A stretch of 64,000 nt of DNA from Microbispora bryophytorum (GCF_006874465.1 NZ_VIRL01000016.1:62001-126000); one strand, 5' to 3'. Shown: positions 1 through 8,594, counted from the stretch's first letter. Program-made: numbers and translations. The notes: generated from the letters alone by a model not told the origin.

Positions 1-3
1 TCG

Positions 4-975
4 CTAGCGGCGATCCCGGACGGTCAGGTCCTTCCCCTCCTCGCGGCGGTTCCGGTACTCGCTCGCGCCCACGGAGACCACGAGGCAGGCGCAGATGACC
101 GCGAGCGACAGCCATACGGGGATCTTGTACACGTCCGCCAGGAGCATCTTCGCGCCGACGAACACGAGGATCGCCGCCAGGCCGTACCGCAGATAGCCGA
201 AGCGGTGCATGGCCCCGGCCAGCAGGAAGTACATCGCGCGCAGCCCCAGGATCGCGAACGCGTTGGAGGTGAAGACGAGGAACGGCTCGGAGGTGACGGC
301 GAAGATCGCCGGAATCGAGTCGACGGCGAAGACGATGTCGCTGGTCTCCACCGCGACCAGGACCGCCAGCAGCGGCGTCGCGGCCCATCGGCGCCCCGGC
401 CGCCCGTCCTGCCCGTCCATGTCCTGCCGTACGAGGAACCGCTGGCCCTGGTAGGAGCCGGTGACGGGGATGAGCCGGCGCATCGCGCGCAGCACCGGGT
501 TGCGGTCGGGGTGCACCTCGATCGCCGAATGCCTGGCCATCTTCACGCCGGTGTAGAGCAGGAACGCCCCGAAGATGTACAGGATCCAGTGGAAGCGGTC
601 GATCAGGACGGCGCCCGCGCCGATGAACGCCGCGCGGAAGACCAGCGCGCCGAGCACGCCGAAGAACAGCACGCGATGCTGCAGCTCGCGTGGGACCGCG
701 AAGAACGAGAACAGCAGCGCGATCACGAAGACGTTGTCGACGGCCAGGGACTTCTCGATGAGATAACCGGCCAGGTATTCCCCGCCCGCCTCCGGCCCCC
801 AGACGAGCCAGACCACGACCCCGAAGCCGAGACCCAGGGCGATCCACACGCCCGACCAGCCCAGCGCCTCGCGGATGCCCACCACGTGGGCCCGGCGATG
901 GGCGAACAGGTCCACGGCGAGCATGGCCAGGATGACCGCCAGAACCGCGGCCCAGATCCATAGGGGCACAGACAT
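4..975 (-). CDS. TerC/Alx family integral membrane protein
   Basis: The 323-aa product is a polytopic membrane protein of the TerC/Alx family, whose members are linked to metal-ion (notably manganese) efflux or co-translational metallation and to tellurite resistance. Hydrophobic segments run from residue 5 to about 305. The family's acidic intramembrane motifs are visible: EKSLAVDNVFV near residue 74 and ETSDIVFAVDSIPAIFAV near residue 210. A hydrophilic, Arg-rich loop separates the two halves. The length is typical. The stop lies 4 bases from the window edge, so the gene is complete. The ATG has an AGGAGG-like site about 6 nt upstream. The substrate cannot be read from sequence. Confidence 0.93.
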   Translation of the reverse strand: MSVPLWIWAAVLAVILAMLAVDLFAHRRAHVVGIREALGWSGVWIALGLGFGVVVWLVWGPEAGGEYLAGYLIEKSLAVDNVFVIALLFSFFAVPRELQHRVLFFGVLGALVFRAAFIGAGAVLIDRFHWILYIFGAFLLYTGVKMARHSAIEVHPDRNPVLRAMRRLIPVTGSYQGQRFLVRQDMDGQDGRPGRRWAATPLLAVLVAVETSDIVFAVDSIPAIFAVTSEPFLVFTSNAFAILGLRAMYFLLAGAMHRFGYLRYGLAAILVFVGAKMLLADVYKIPVWLSLAVICACLVVSVGASEYRNRREEGKDLTVRDRR

Positions 976-1141
976 CGTCTACCTCCTCACCGCCCCATGG
1001 GCGGGCTCGGAAGGCCGACGGTCTCCCCGTGCCACCGCCAGCGGTGACCCTCGCGCCGGGACGCCTTACGCGGCGGCCGTGATGACGACGCAGAGGAAGC
1101 CGGGTACTCCCCCTCGATCTTTCACCAGAGTATTCATGCAA

Positions 1142-1450
1142 TCAGCTTCGTACGTCAACCGCCGCCCCGAGCAGTTCGAGGAGCTCGCCGATGTGCCGGT
1201 GCCGCTCTATCGGGTGGCGGAACGGGGCCAGCGGGTTGATCGTGTAGTGGTTGCGCCGCCCCACACGCTCACGGTGCAGGTAGCCCGCCGCCTCCAGGTC
1301 GGAGACGATCGTCTGGGCCGCCCGCTCGGTGATCCCGACCGACTGGGCGACGTCCCGTAGCCGGCTGTCGGGATCGCGGGACAGCGCGAGCAGGACGTGC
1401 GCGTGGTTGGTGAGGAACGTCCAGCCGCCCGCGGGGGAGGAGGTACTCAT
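1142..1450 (-). CDS. MarR-like winged-helix transcriptional regulator
   Basis: This is a 102-aa DNA-binding protein. Residues 12-60 form a winged-helix domain with the recognition helix around ITERAAQTIVSDLEAAGYL, followed by a basic wing (RVGRRNHYTIN, about 61-71) and a short amphipathic C-terminal helix that may dimerise. It is shorter than classical MarR proteins (about 140 aa) and resembles the small actinobacterial MarR/ArsR-type regulators. The ATG follows CATAATGAGGT, which could be a -10 with a leaderless start or a GAGGT ribosome site. It lies downstream of the GST-like gene on the same strand, so that gene is a candidate target (inference). No ligand-binding residues are recognisable. 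Confidence 0.8.
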   Translation of the reverse strand: MSTSSPAGGWTFLTNHAHVLLALSRDPDSRLRDVAQSVGITERAAQTIVSDLEAAGYLHRERVGRRNHYTINPLAPFRHPIERHRHIGELLELLGAAVDVRS

Positions 1451-1660
1451 ACCTCATTATGCGATGGCGGAGTCGCGGCAGCGGGGGTCGGTCACCCCGT
1501 CGCCGTGCCCGCCCGGGTCGCGGGCGACAGAAGCACGAGCCGCGCGCGGCATCCTCACCTCGCGCGCCAACGGCCTCGCCGAGGCGCCGCGCGGGCGGCT
1601 GGCCCGTGGTCCCCGGAGTGACCGTGCACGACCGGGGCGCGCGGCATGCGGCGTCGTGGG
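1451..1660. other. Intergenic stretch without a supported gene
   Basis: This is about 210 bases between the hydroquinone-reductase-like gene and the MarR-like gene, both on the minus strand. Several open frames cross it, but none has a ribosome site or a recognisable product. It probably holds the promoter of the MarR-like gene next to its start. Confidence 0.5.
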
Positions 1661-2623
1661 CTACAAATTCCAGTCGATGATCGGCCCCGCGGGCACGATG
1701 CGCATCGGGTTGATCTTCGGGTGGGTGCCGTAATAGTGCCGTTTGATGTGGTCGAAGTGCGTCGTGCCGCCGAAGGCCGGGTCCGCGTAGAGGTCCCGTG
1801 TGTAGCGCCAGAGGTTGGGGTAGTCGGCCAGGCGGCGGAGGTTCGCCTTGAAGTGGGTCACGTAGACCGTGTCGAACCGGGCCAGTGTGACCCACAGGCG
1901 GACGTCGGCCTCGGTGAGCCTGTCGCCGAACAGGTAGCGGCTGCCGGCCAGGCGCTCCTCGAGCTCGTCGAGCGCCGCGAACAACGTCGTCACGGCCGCG
2001 TCGTAGGCCCCCTGGCTCTCGGCGAAGCCGCACTTGTACACGCCGTTGTTCACATCGGCGTACACGCGATCGTTGAGCGCGTCGATGTCGCCCCGCAGGT
2101 CCTCCGGATAGAGGTCGATCCCCGGTCTGGCCCACCGCACGAACGCCTGGCCGAGGTCGATGCTGATGTCGGGAAAGTTGTTGCTGACGATCCGGCGGTT
2201 GTGCCGGTCCCACAGGACGGGCACCGACACGTGGCCGTCGTAGCCGGGCTCGGTCGCCTCGTAGGCCTCCCTCAGCAGGGTGAAGCCGTTGAGCTCGTCG
2301 GGGCCGTGGCCGGGGCCCTCGCGGAACGCCCACCCGCGCCCGTCGCGCACGGGATCGACGACCGACATCGACACGACGTCCTCCAGCCCGAGGAGCGCCC
2401 GGACGATGACCGAGCGGTGGGCCCACGGGCAGGCCATCGACACGTACAGGTGATACCGGCCGGGCTCGGCGGGCGATCCGCCGCTCCCGTCGGCCGTCAC
2501 GCGGTCGCGGAAGCGGTACAGGGGCCGCTCGAACGACCCGTCCGGCCGGGTGGCCGCCTTGATCGTGTAGTCGCCGTAGGCCGCGAAGTCCACCGGACTC
2601 GCGACGGGGGCCGTTGTCGTCAC
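1661..2623 (-). CDS. Glutathionyl-hydroquinone reductase-like protein (Xi-class GST, ECM4/YqjG type)
   Basis: This 320-aa cytosolic enzyme belongs to the Xi-class glutathione transferases, which reduce S-glutathionyl- (or, in actinomycetes, probably S-mycothiolyl-) hydroquinones. The hallmark CPWAHR motif places the catalytic Cys at residue 65 in the N-terminal thioredoxin fold. The helical C-terminal domain carries the family's KCGFA, RLTEADVRLW and KINPMRIVP stretches. The GTG at 2623 is chosen because GAGAGGA lies 10-11 nt upstream and the first residues match the family. The open frame runs 600 bases further upstream but overlaps the SPW gene there. The use of mycothiol instead of glutathione is inference. 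Confidence 0.9.
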   Translation of the reverse strand: MTTTAPVASPVDFAAYGDYTIKAATRPDGSFERPLYRFRDRVTADGSGGSPAEPGRYHLYVSMACPWAHRSVIVRALLGLEDVVSMSVVDPVRDGRGWAFREGPGHGPDELNGFTLLREAYEATEPGYDGHVSVPVLWDRHNRRIVSNNFPDISIDLGQAFVRWARPGIDLYPEDLRGDIDALNDRVYADVNNGVYKCGFAESQGAYDAAVTTLFAALDELEERLAGSRYLFGDRLTEADVRLWVTLARFDTVYVTHFKANLRRLADYPNLWRYTRDLYADPAFGGTTHFDHIKRHYYGTHPKINPMRIVPAGPIIDWNL

Positions 2624-2748
2624 GCCGCCACCGTCCTCTCGTCTCCGACGAGACGAGCGTAACGGGAGCCGGTGACATGACCGCAACGGCGGGGCGCCGG
2701 CCGCGCCCGGACGGTGTCCGGAGCGCGACGGTGCCGCGCCGCGTCCCG

Positions 2749-3225
2749 TCAGTGGGTCGGTCCCATGTGGGCCGGTCCCGTCGTGTGGAAGCCGCCGGAC
2801 CGCCCGCGCTCCATCATGCCGAACCGCATGGTCGCCAGGCCGAAGAGCAGGATGAGCGCGCCGACGACCACGTTGCTGATGATCGTCGAGGTGGTCGCCA
2901 TGCCTCCGCGGATCACCCAGGGGGCGATGATGGTCCAGATACCGAGCAGCGGGGCGACCCAGGAGATTCCGTAGGTGCGCCCGAACGCCGAGCTGTACCC
3001 CATCGCCAGGAGCGCTACGGCGAGGCCCGTGATCAGGTTGTTCACGGTGAGCGGAGTGCGCGTGCCGCTGAATCCGACGATCCACGGCGAGAGCGCTAGA
3101 TACAGGCCGCTCAGGAGTGTGAGACCGTCGGCGAGCTGCGCGGCGGGATTCGCCGCGGCGGCCTCGTAGCGGGCTCGCATCTGCATGATGTCGGGATGCG
3201 TCCCGATGTCGGCGCCGTGTGTCAT
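2749..3225 (-). CDS. SPW repeat membrane protein
   Basis: This 158-aa integral membrane protein has four hydrophobic helices and two copies of the SPW motif. The first is LSPWIVGF near residue 47 and the second, diverged, is IIAPWVIRG near residue 102. The repeat defines a small actinobacterial membrane family of unknown function. A hydrophilic 35-residue N-terminus and a His/Gly-rich tail flank the core. It is divergent from the CsbD stress gene across a 190-base gap, so the two may share stress control (inference). Confidence 0.85.
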   Translation of the reverse strand: MTHGADIGTHPDIMQMRARYEAAAANPAAQLADGLTLLSGLYLALSPWIVGFSGTRTPLTVNNLITGLAVALLAMGYSSAFGRTYGISWVAPLLGIWTIIAPWVIRGGMATTSTIISNVVVGALILLFGLATMRFGMMERGRSGGFHTTGPAHMGPTH

Positions 3226-3416
3226 ACGTCACACCACCCTTCAGAGGTGTGTGCTTTAGTCCTTATTCATAGCGTACGCCCGTTTCGTCACTTTTTCCCG
3301 TTTCAGTGGGATTTGTGTTTGCGGGATGTGAGCGGCGACACACCGAGCGGCGTTTAGCCCCTTCACCAGCGGAAAGAGGGAGTTCGTCAGCTTCTGGAAC
3401 CGAGAGGAGCGCCCTG

Positions 3417-3611
3417 ATGAGCACGGAAGACAAGTTCCGCAACAAGTCGGAAGAGGTCGCCGGCAAGGCCAAGGAGGGGCTCGGCAAGGTCACAGACGAC
3501 GAGAGTCTGGAGGCCGAGGGCCGGGCCGACCAGTCCGAGAGCCACATGAAGCAGGCCGGTGAGAAGGTCAAGGACGCCGCCGGCAAGGTGAAGGACGCCT
3601 TCAAGGACTGA
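3417..3611 (+). CDS. CsbD family stress-response protein
   Basis: The 64-aa, highly charged soluble protein matches the CsbD family: it opens with MSTEDKFRNKSEEVAGKAKE and has repeated Lys/Glu helices and a second GEKVKDAAGKVKDAF block at the end. CsbD proteins are general-stress (SigB-regulon) proteins with no known biochemical activity. The ATG at 3417 is preceded by GAGAGGAG 8 nt upstream. An in-frame upstream extension exists but is not family-like. I could not find a convincing SigB-type promoter upstream. Confidence 0.92.
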   Translation: MSTEDKFRNKSEEVAGKAKEGLGKVTDDESLEAEGRADQSESHMKQAGEKVKDAAGKVKDAFKD

Positions 3612-3759
3612 TCCGCGCGGGAGCGCCGATCGCGCGAAAGGCGACAGGTCGCAAATGGGCCCGGACGAACGGGCCGGCGACCGTCGCCGGGTGACGAGGG
3701 GCCGCCGAGCCGGGCAGGACAGCCCGGCGCTCCCGTCCCCGTTGATGGTGTGGAGAGCG

Positions 3760-3781
3760 GCCGGCTCTGCGAGGAGCCGGC
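3760..3781 (+). terminator. Hairpin downstream of the CsbD gene
   Basis: A perfect 8-bp stem (GCCGGCTC / GAGCCGGC) closes a 6-base loop about 150 bases after the CsbD stop codon. There is only a weak TT tract after it, so it is a plausible but not certain terminator. Confidence 0.45.
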
Positions 3782-3888
3782 TTCCGCATTTACGGGGCTG
3801 CTCACCGCTTGTTCACCGGCTGGTCGCCGCGTGCAACGGTCGTATCGGTGGGACCCGTCGGTTCCGGGGCGGCGGCACCGGCCCCCGT

Positions 3889-3942
3889 GACGACTCGGCC
3901 CCACGACGACTCGGCCCCGCGACGACTCGGCCCCGCGACGAC
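3889..3942. repeat. 16-bp tandem repeat, 3.4 copies
   Basis: Three consecutive copies of GACGACTCGGCCCCGC (the first ends CCAC) are followed by a partial GACGAC. The array lies in the 346-base gene-poor stretch between the CsbD gene and the 41-aa minus-strand gene, near that gene's 3' end. No gene in this stretch is supported. Confidence 0.85.
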
Positions 3943-3958
3943 GAAAGACGCCTGCCGG

Positions 3959-4084
3959 TCAGGCCGCGTGCGGCACCGGGACGCGGAAGGTCGACGTCAC
4001 AAGAGACTGGATGAGACGCACAAGCAGCGCCTCCAGGACCATGATGGCCGCCCGGGAGAGTACGGCGGCGAGGAACTCAGACAC
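3959..4084 (-). CDS. 41-aa amphipathic/hydrophobic small protein
   Basis: A GTG at 4084 preceded by GAGGTG (spacing about 5) opens a 41-codon gene. The product starts MSEFLAAVLSRAAIMVLEAL and ends in a short Pro/His tail. The central 28 residues form one Leu/Val/Ala-rich helix with two Arg residues, which suggests a single membrane-associated helix. Third codon positions are almost all G or C, as in neighbouring real genes. I do not know its function. The reading frame can be extended upstream to 4225, but that part lacks a start signal. Confidence 0.5.
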   Translation of the reverse strand: MSEFLAAVLSRAAIMVLEALLVRLIQSLVTSTFRVPVPHAA

Positions 4085-4156
4085 TTGACACCTCGGTATG
4101 ACAAATCGGCTTCTAGGGAAGAGTGACGCATCAACCTCCCAAAACGGCGTAGTTAA

Positions 4157-4185
4157 GGTTACCGTTCGGTGAACGGCCGGTGACC
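4157..4185. promoter_or_regulatory. Inverted repeat upstream of the 41-aa gene
   Basis: CCGTTC-GGT-GAACGG forms a perfect 6-bp inverted repeat (4162-4176). It sits inside an imperfect outer pair, GGTTACCG and CGGTGACC. It lies about 75 bases upstream of the 41-aa gene and is a candidate operator. The rest of 4085-4404 holds no gene I can support. Confidence 0.4.
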
Positions 4186-4404
4186 GTTGCGGAGACGCGT
4201 CCTGATCATGCGTTCCCTGTGCCATGTCTTGTACCGCGAGGCCCGATCGTCGTTCGCGCCTTGTGCGGCCGGTGCGGCCGGTGGGACGTGCCCCGGGCGG
4301 ATCCCGCGTTCCGCCGCCGGCCGCGGGATTCCGCCGATCATGCTCTGATCAAGCGCCGATCGCGCGGTGCCGCCGGTTCGCGGACCCGCGCGAGGCGTCC
4401 CGCG

Positions 4405-5049
4405 TTACTTGGCGCCGGCCCTCGTGCGCCGGGCGGTGGTGCCGGTGGGGGTGGCGGTCTTCGCCTCCCCCTTGGCGGTGCCGGCTCTCCTCCCGGCCGC
4501 CCGCGCTGTCGCCGGCTCCTGCATGGCTCCGGCTCCGGTGTCGGCCGTCCCCGGCGTGCGCGTCCCGCGGGTCTCCTTCTGCGGGCCGCCGAGCGGGGAC
4601 CAGCGCTGCTCGCGGCCCCTGGTGCGCTGGGCGATCATCGTTCCCGCGCCGATCGCCGCCGCCACCGGCCACTCCAGAATGCCGAGAGCGGCGAGGGCGC
4701 CGAGACCGCCGTAGTACATGATCCGCTCGGGCGGCGGAAGGAACGTGCGGGCGACGTCCACGGCGTGCCCGACGTCCCGGCCGCTGATGTGCGGCATGCC
4801 GACATGCGGCAGGTGCATTTCGGGCGCCCGCAGTTGAACTCTCAGGAACGGCAGGTTCAGGTTCAGCTCGGGCCGGTGCTCCTCCTTCATCTCCATGCCC
4901 GCGCCGGTGGGCGGAGTGGGCGTGGGCGTGGGTGGCCGGGTACGGGTCGTCCGGCCCCGGGCGGTCGTCGTGCCGGTCGTGGCCGTGCCGGTGGTCGTAC
5001 CAGTGGCCGTGCCGGCGGTCGTGCCCGGCGTCGCCTCGGTCGTGGTCAT
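4405..5049 (-). CDS. Low-complexity membrane-associated protein of unknown function
   Basis: This 214-aa product has three parts. Residues 1-50 are almost entirely Thr, Gly, Ala and Pro with TGT-type repeats. Residues 52-100 are a hydrophilic segment rich in His and Pro (LNLNLPFLRVQLRAPEMHLPHVGMPHIS). Then comes one strong hydrophobic segment (YYGGLGALAALGILEWPVAAAIGAGTMI broken into two short turns, about 112-140). A basic Ala/Lys/Arg/Thr tail ends the protein. It has no signal peptide, so the single hydrophobic region probably anchors it. I do not recognise the family beyond actinobacterial hypothetical proteins. The ATG at 5049 is preceded by a GGGGGAGGA site. Confidence 0.65.
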   Translation of the reverse strand: MTTTEATPGTTAGTATGTTTGTATTGTTTARGRTTRTRPPTPTPTPPTGAGMEMKEEHRPELNLNLPFLRVQLRAPEMHLPHVGMPHISGRDVGHAVDVARTFLPPPERIMYYGGLGALAALGILEWPVAAAIGAGTMIAQRTRGREQRWSPLGGPQKETRGTRTPGTADTGAGAMQEPATARAAGRRAGTAKGEAKTATPTGTTARRTRAGAK

Positions 5050-5224
5050 GGATCCTCCCCCGATGATGTGTCCCCGATGCGGATCTCTACCCCGCGAGAG
5101 CTTCGGGAAAATGACCTTTCCATCCTCTATCGAGCCTCCTGTGGTTGCTGGTGCTGATAGCGACTATTTGCCCATTTTTGCCGGTGCTTTCGTCTCCGTG
5201 CGCCCCTGCGCGAGGATGACGGGC

Positions 5225-5809
5225 ATGACACGGGTAGGGATCTTGCTGTTCGATCAGGTGGAGGAGCTGGACGCGGTGGGCCCCTGGGAGGTCTTCGGCG
5301 TGTGGGCGAAACTGCACCCGGACGAGGCGGAGGTCGTCGCGTTCGCGCCGCGGGCGGGAGCCGTACGGGCCGCCAAGGGGCTGACGCTCCATGCCGACAG
5401 GTCGATGGCCGACGTCGGCCACCTGGACGTCTTCCTGCATCCGGGCGGCGCCGGGACCCGCCCCCAGCTCAAGGACCCGGACCACCTCGCCCGGGTGCGG
5501 GACCTGCGCGAACGCGTGCCCCTGATGACCAGCGTCTGCACCGGGTCGCTCGTCTTCGCCGCGGCCGGGCTGCTGACGGGCCGCCCGGCGACCACGCATT
5601 GGGGCGCCCTCGACCTGCTCGCCGAGCTGGACCCGACCGTCGACGTCCGGCGCGAGGAGCGCTTCGTCGACGACGGCGACGTCGTCACCTCGTCCGGGGT
5701 GTCGGCGGGCATCGACATGGCGCTCCACCTGGTGGCACGGCTCGCTGGAGTCGAGCGGGCCCGCGAGGTGCGCCGGCACATGCAGTACGACCCGGAGCCG
5801 CCCGTGTGA
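5225..5809 (+). CDS. DJ-1/PfpI family protein (isonitrile-hydratase-like)
   Basis: This 194-aa single-domain protein has the class-I glutamine-amidotransferase-like fold. The nucleophile elbow is TSVCTGSLVFAAAGLL with Cys105. The conserved Glu sits in FDQVEELDAVGPWEVF near the N-terminus, and FLHPGG forms the oxyanion turn. These features are closest to the isonitrile hydratase/InhA and GlxA-N-terminal groups. There is no C-terminal AraC domain, so it is probably an enzyme and not a regulator. The ATG at 5225 is chosen because GCGAGG precedes it by 9 nt. It converges on the M24 gene at 5849. Confidence 0.88.
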   Translation: MTRVGILLFDQVEELDAVGPWEVFGVWAKLHPDEAEVVAFAPRAGAVRAAKGLTLHADRSMADVGHLDVFLHPGGAGTRPQLKDPDHLARVRDLRERVPLMTSVCTGSLVFAAAGLLTGRPATTHWGALDLLAELDPTVDVRREERFVDDGDVVTSSGVSAGIDMALHLVARLAGVERAREVRRHMQYDPEPPV

Positions 5810-5848
5810 GCCGGGCAGACACGATGATCACACGCAGGAAGGTCGTGA

Positions 5849-6850
5849 CTAACACTCGAGAACGTGCAGTGCGCGGGAGCCGGTGCTGAGCAGTTCCGGC
5901 CCCTCCTCGCCGCACACGACCACGTCGGCCACCCGGGCGCCGAAGAGGTCGGGCAGGTAGATGGCGGGCTCCAGGCAGACGGTCATCCCGGCCTCGAACC
6001 TCTCCCCGGCCGCCAGCCAGGGCCCCTCCACCGGGCTCAGTCCGATGCCCCGGCCGGTTCGGGCGGCGGCGTAGTCACCGTAGCCGCTGCCGTCGATGAC
6101 CTCGCGGGCGATCGTCGCGACCTCGGCGCAGTCCACTCCGGGGCGTACGCGGTCGACGGCGGCCCGCTGCGCGGCGAGGACGACCGAGTACATGGCGTCG
6201 AAGTCCTCCGGCGGCTCGGCGACCGCGAAGACCCGGGCGACCTCGGCGCAGTAGCCGTTCCAGCGCCCGGCGACCGAGACGAGCAGCGCGTCGCCCGGGT
6301 TGATCACCCGCTCGCACGGCCGGTGCCGCGCGTCGGCGGAGTGCTCGCCCGCGGCGACGAGCACGAAGGCGGCTCCTTCGCAGCCCGTCTCGGCGAGCAT
6401 CGCCCGCAGTCTGCGGGCCATCGCCAGCTCCGTGGCGCCGAACCACGCCAGCTCGCGGGCGGCGAGCAGCACGGCGTCGGCCGCCTCGGCGGCGTGCCGC
6501 ATCGCGGCTACCTCGTCGGACCGCTTGCGCAGGCGGAGCGGGGCCAGCACGGCCGAGGCCAGCACGAGCTCCGCGTCCAGGCGCAGCGCGAACAGCTCGG
6601 CGGCGTGCATCTGCGGGTCCACCGCCACGCGGCGGGCCGTGGGCGGCACGAGGGCCGCCGCCTGCGCGGGGTCGCCGGCCGGGGTGGGCGGCCCGTCGAG
6701 CGCCACCACGAGGTAGCTCTCGCCGTCCGCGCCCGGCAGCGGGGCCGCTCGCAGGTACCGGAAGTCCGGGGAGGGCCGCAGCACGAGGGCGTCGATGCCC
6801 GCCCCGGCCATCCCGGCGCGTACGTCCTCCAGCATGAGGGGGTCGATCAT
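5849..6850 (-). CDS. M24-fold (creatinase/aminopeptidase P-like) protein with degenerate metal site
   Basis: This 333-aa protein has a creatinase N-terminal domain (1-110) and a pita-bread M24 domain (115-333). The family motifs can be aligned, but only two of the five canonical metal ligands are acidic: Ser192 and Glu203 replace Asp-Asp, Arg267 replaces His in GRGIGL, Glu294 is kept in LEPAIY, and Ala308 replaces the last Glu. It is therefore unlikely to be a normal metallopeptidase. It may be a metal-independent hydrolase like creatinase, or a binding protein. The ATG overlaps the upstream ATPase stop (ATGA), so it is the last gene of the peptide-type ABC operon and probably acts on the imported substrate (inference). 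Confidence 0.85.
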   Translation of the reverse strand: MIDPLMLEDVRAGMAGAGIDALVLRPSPDFRYLRAAPLPGADGESYLVVALDGPPTPAGDPAQAAALVPPTARRVAVDPQMHAAELFALRLDAELVLASAVLAPLRLRKRSDEVAAMRHAAEAADAVLLAARELAWFGATELAMARRLRAMLAETGCEGAAFVLVAAGEHSADARHRPCERVINPGDALLVSVAGRWNGYCAEVARVFAVAEPPEDFDAMYSVVLAAQRAAVDRVRPGVDCAEVATIAREVIDGSGYGDYAAARTGRGIGLSPVEGPWLAAGERFEAGMTVCLEPAIYLPDLFGARVADVVVCGEEGPELLSTGSRALHVLEC

Positions 6851-7794
6851 GACGGGGAGGACGGCTCCGGCTCGTGCAGCCAGCAGGCCACCGGCCCGAA
6901 GCCCGGTTCCTTCTCCCGGCACACGTCCATGACGAGCGGGCAGCGGGGGTGGAACCGGCAGCCCGACGGGGGATCGGCGGGGTCGGGCACGTCCCCGGGC
7001 AGCTCGGCGGGCAGCACCCCCGCGCCGTCGGGGGAGGGGATCGCGGCGAGCAGCGCCCGCGTGTACGGGTGCCCGGGGTCGGCCCACACCTCCGCGGTGG
7101 GCCCGGTCTCCACGACCTTGCCGAGGTACATGACCGCGATCCGGTCGGCGATCAGCCGCACGACGGACAGGTCGTGGCTGATGAACAGCAGGCCGGCGCC
7201 GGACTCCACGGCGAGGTCGCGCATCAGCCGGGCCACCTGCGCCTGGGCGGAGGCGTCCAGAGCGGAGATGGGCTCGTCGCCGATCAGCAGTGACGGCCGG
7301 GCGGCGAGCGCCCGCGCGATGGCGACGCGCTGCCGTTGCCCTCCGGAGAACTCGTGCGGGTATCGGCCGGCGAACGCGCGCGGCAGCCCGACCCGTTCGA
7401 GCAGGTCGGCGGGGCTGGCCGCGGTGTCGCCCGCCGCGCGCAGCCCGTCGGCGATCTGCGCGCCCACGCGGCGGCGCGGGTTCAGCGAGGAGTACGGATC
7501 CTGGAACACCATCTGCACGCCGGTCAGGGCGGGGTCCCTGCGGCGCAGCCCGAGAGGCGTCACCGGATGGCCGCCGACGAGGATCCGGCCGGAGGCCGCG
7601 CCGTGCAGCCCGCACACCGCCCGGGCCAGGGTGGACTTGCCGCATCCCGACTCGCCGACCAGGCCGACGACCTCGCCGGCCGCGACGTGCAGGCTGGCCC
7701 CGGCCACGGCCCGCACGACCGGGCGGCCCGGCGTGCGGTGCTCCACGACCAGGTCCTCCACGGACAACAGGGGCCCTGTCAGAGGCATGGTCAT
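6847..7794 (-). CDS. ABC transporter ATP-binding protein, OppF/DppF type
   Basis: This 315-aa cytoplasmic ATPase powers a peptide/nickel-family importer. It has Walker [11 protein letters not shown]-loop [12 protein letters not shown], signature [15 protein letters not shown], Walker [13 protein letters not shown] and H-loop ISHD. The C-terminal OppF region carries the Cys-rich [15 protein letters not shown] segment, which in the family can bind a cluster. The ATG at 7794 overlaps the stop of the upstream ATPase by ATGA. It pairs with that ATPase as a heterodimer. Confidence 0.95.
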   Translation of the reverse strand: MTMPLTGPLLSVEDLVVEHRTPGRPVVRAVAGASLHVAAGEVVGLVGESGCGKSTLARAVCGLHGAASGRILVGGHPVTPLGLRRRDPALTGVQMVFQDPYSSLNPRRRVGAQIADGLRAAGDTAASPADLLERVGLPRAFAGRYPHEFSGGQRQRVAIARALAARPSLLIGDEPISALDASAQAQVARLMRDLAVESGAGLLFISHDLSVVRLIADRIAVMYLGKVVETGPTAEVWADPGHPYTRALLAAIPSPDGAGVLPAELPGDVPDPADPPSGCRFHPRCPLVMDVCREKEPGFGPVACWLHEPEPSSPS

Positions 7795-8594
7795 GGCGAG
7801 TTCTCCCCAGGAGGCACGGGCAGGGCGTCGAGCAGCGAGCGGGTGTAGGGGTGGCGCGGCTCGCGCAGCACCTGGCCGCGCGGGCCGGTCTCCACGACCA
7901 GCCCGTCCTTCATCACGCTCACCTCGTCGGCGACCGCCGACATCACGCCGAGGTCGTGGGTGACGAGGAGGACGGCGAGGCCGAGGTCGTCGCACAGGCC
8001 GCGCAGCAGGCGGAGGATCCCGGCCTGCACGGTCACGTCGAGCGCGGTCGTCGGCTCGTCGGCGATGAGCACCTCGGGCTCGCAGGCCAGCGCGACGGCG
8101 ATGGCGATCCGCTGCCGCATGCCGCCCGAGAACTGGTGCGGGTAGCGCCTCAGCGCCTCCTCGGGGCCCGGGATGCGCACCTTGGCCAGCAGCCCGGCGG
8201 CCCGCTCGCGCGCTTCCTTCCTGCCGACGCCCAGGTGGTGGCGCATGTGCTCGGTGAGCTGCCGTTCCACCGTCAGCATCGGGTGCAGGCTGGTGGCCGG
8301 ATCCTGGAACACCATGGCGATCTTGGCGCCGCGCACCTCGTTGAGCTCGCGGACGGGCATCTCCAGCAGGTCACGACCGCCGAAGGCGATCCGTCCCGAC
8401 GCGCGGGAGCCGTGCGGGAGCAGGCCGAGCACGGCCAGACCGGTCATGGTCTTTCCCGAGCCGCTCTCGCCGGCGAGGCCGTGCACGCGCCCCGCCTCAA
8501 TGGCCAGGTCGACACCGTGCAGGACGTCGTGGCCGCCGATCGACACCCGCAGCCCCTCGATCGACAACGCCGCCGGTCGTGATTCGGTCCTCAC
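7791..8594 (-). CDS. ABC transporter ATP-binding protein, OppD/DppD type
   Basis: This is the 267-aa partner ATPase. It has Walker A GESGSGKT, signature [15 protein letters not shown], Walker [13 protein letters not shown] and H-loop VTHD. It is shorter than typical OppD (about 320 aa): the sequence ends right after the [12 protein letters not shown] motif and lacks the usual Cys-containing C-terminal extension. The GTG start at 8594 overlaps the upstream permease stop (GTGA), so translation is coupled. Confidence 0.94.
   Translation of the reverse strand: MRTESRPAALSIEGLRVSIGGHDVLHGVDLAIEAGRVHGLAGESGSGKTMTGLAVLGLLPHGSRASGRIAFGGRDLLEMPVRELNEVRGAKIAMVFQDPATSLHPMLTVERQLTEHMRHHLGVGRKEARERAAGLLAKVRIPGPEEALRRYPHQFSGGMRQRIAIAVALACEPEVLIADEPTTALDVTVQAGILRLLRGLCDDLGLAVLLVTHDLGVMSAVADEVSVMKDGLVVETGPRGQVLREPRHPYTRSLLDALPVPPGENSP

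Noticed and set aside
976..1090. Possible yybP-ykoY manganese riboswitch before the TerC gene
   Set aside because: GGGGAG is present, but the expected partner segments of the conserved core are missing.
2624..3232. Upstream extension of the hydroquinone-reductase-like frame
   Set aside because: It overlaps the SPW gene in another frame and has no family similarity before the GTG at 2623.
3290..3330. SigB-type promoter for the CsbD gene
   Set aside because: GTTT and GGGAT-like blocks are present but the spacing (about 19) and second block do not fit.
5864..7963. Plus-strand frame opposite the M24 and ATPase genes
   Set aside because: No ribosome site, no domain; shadow of the coding strand.
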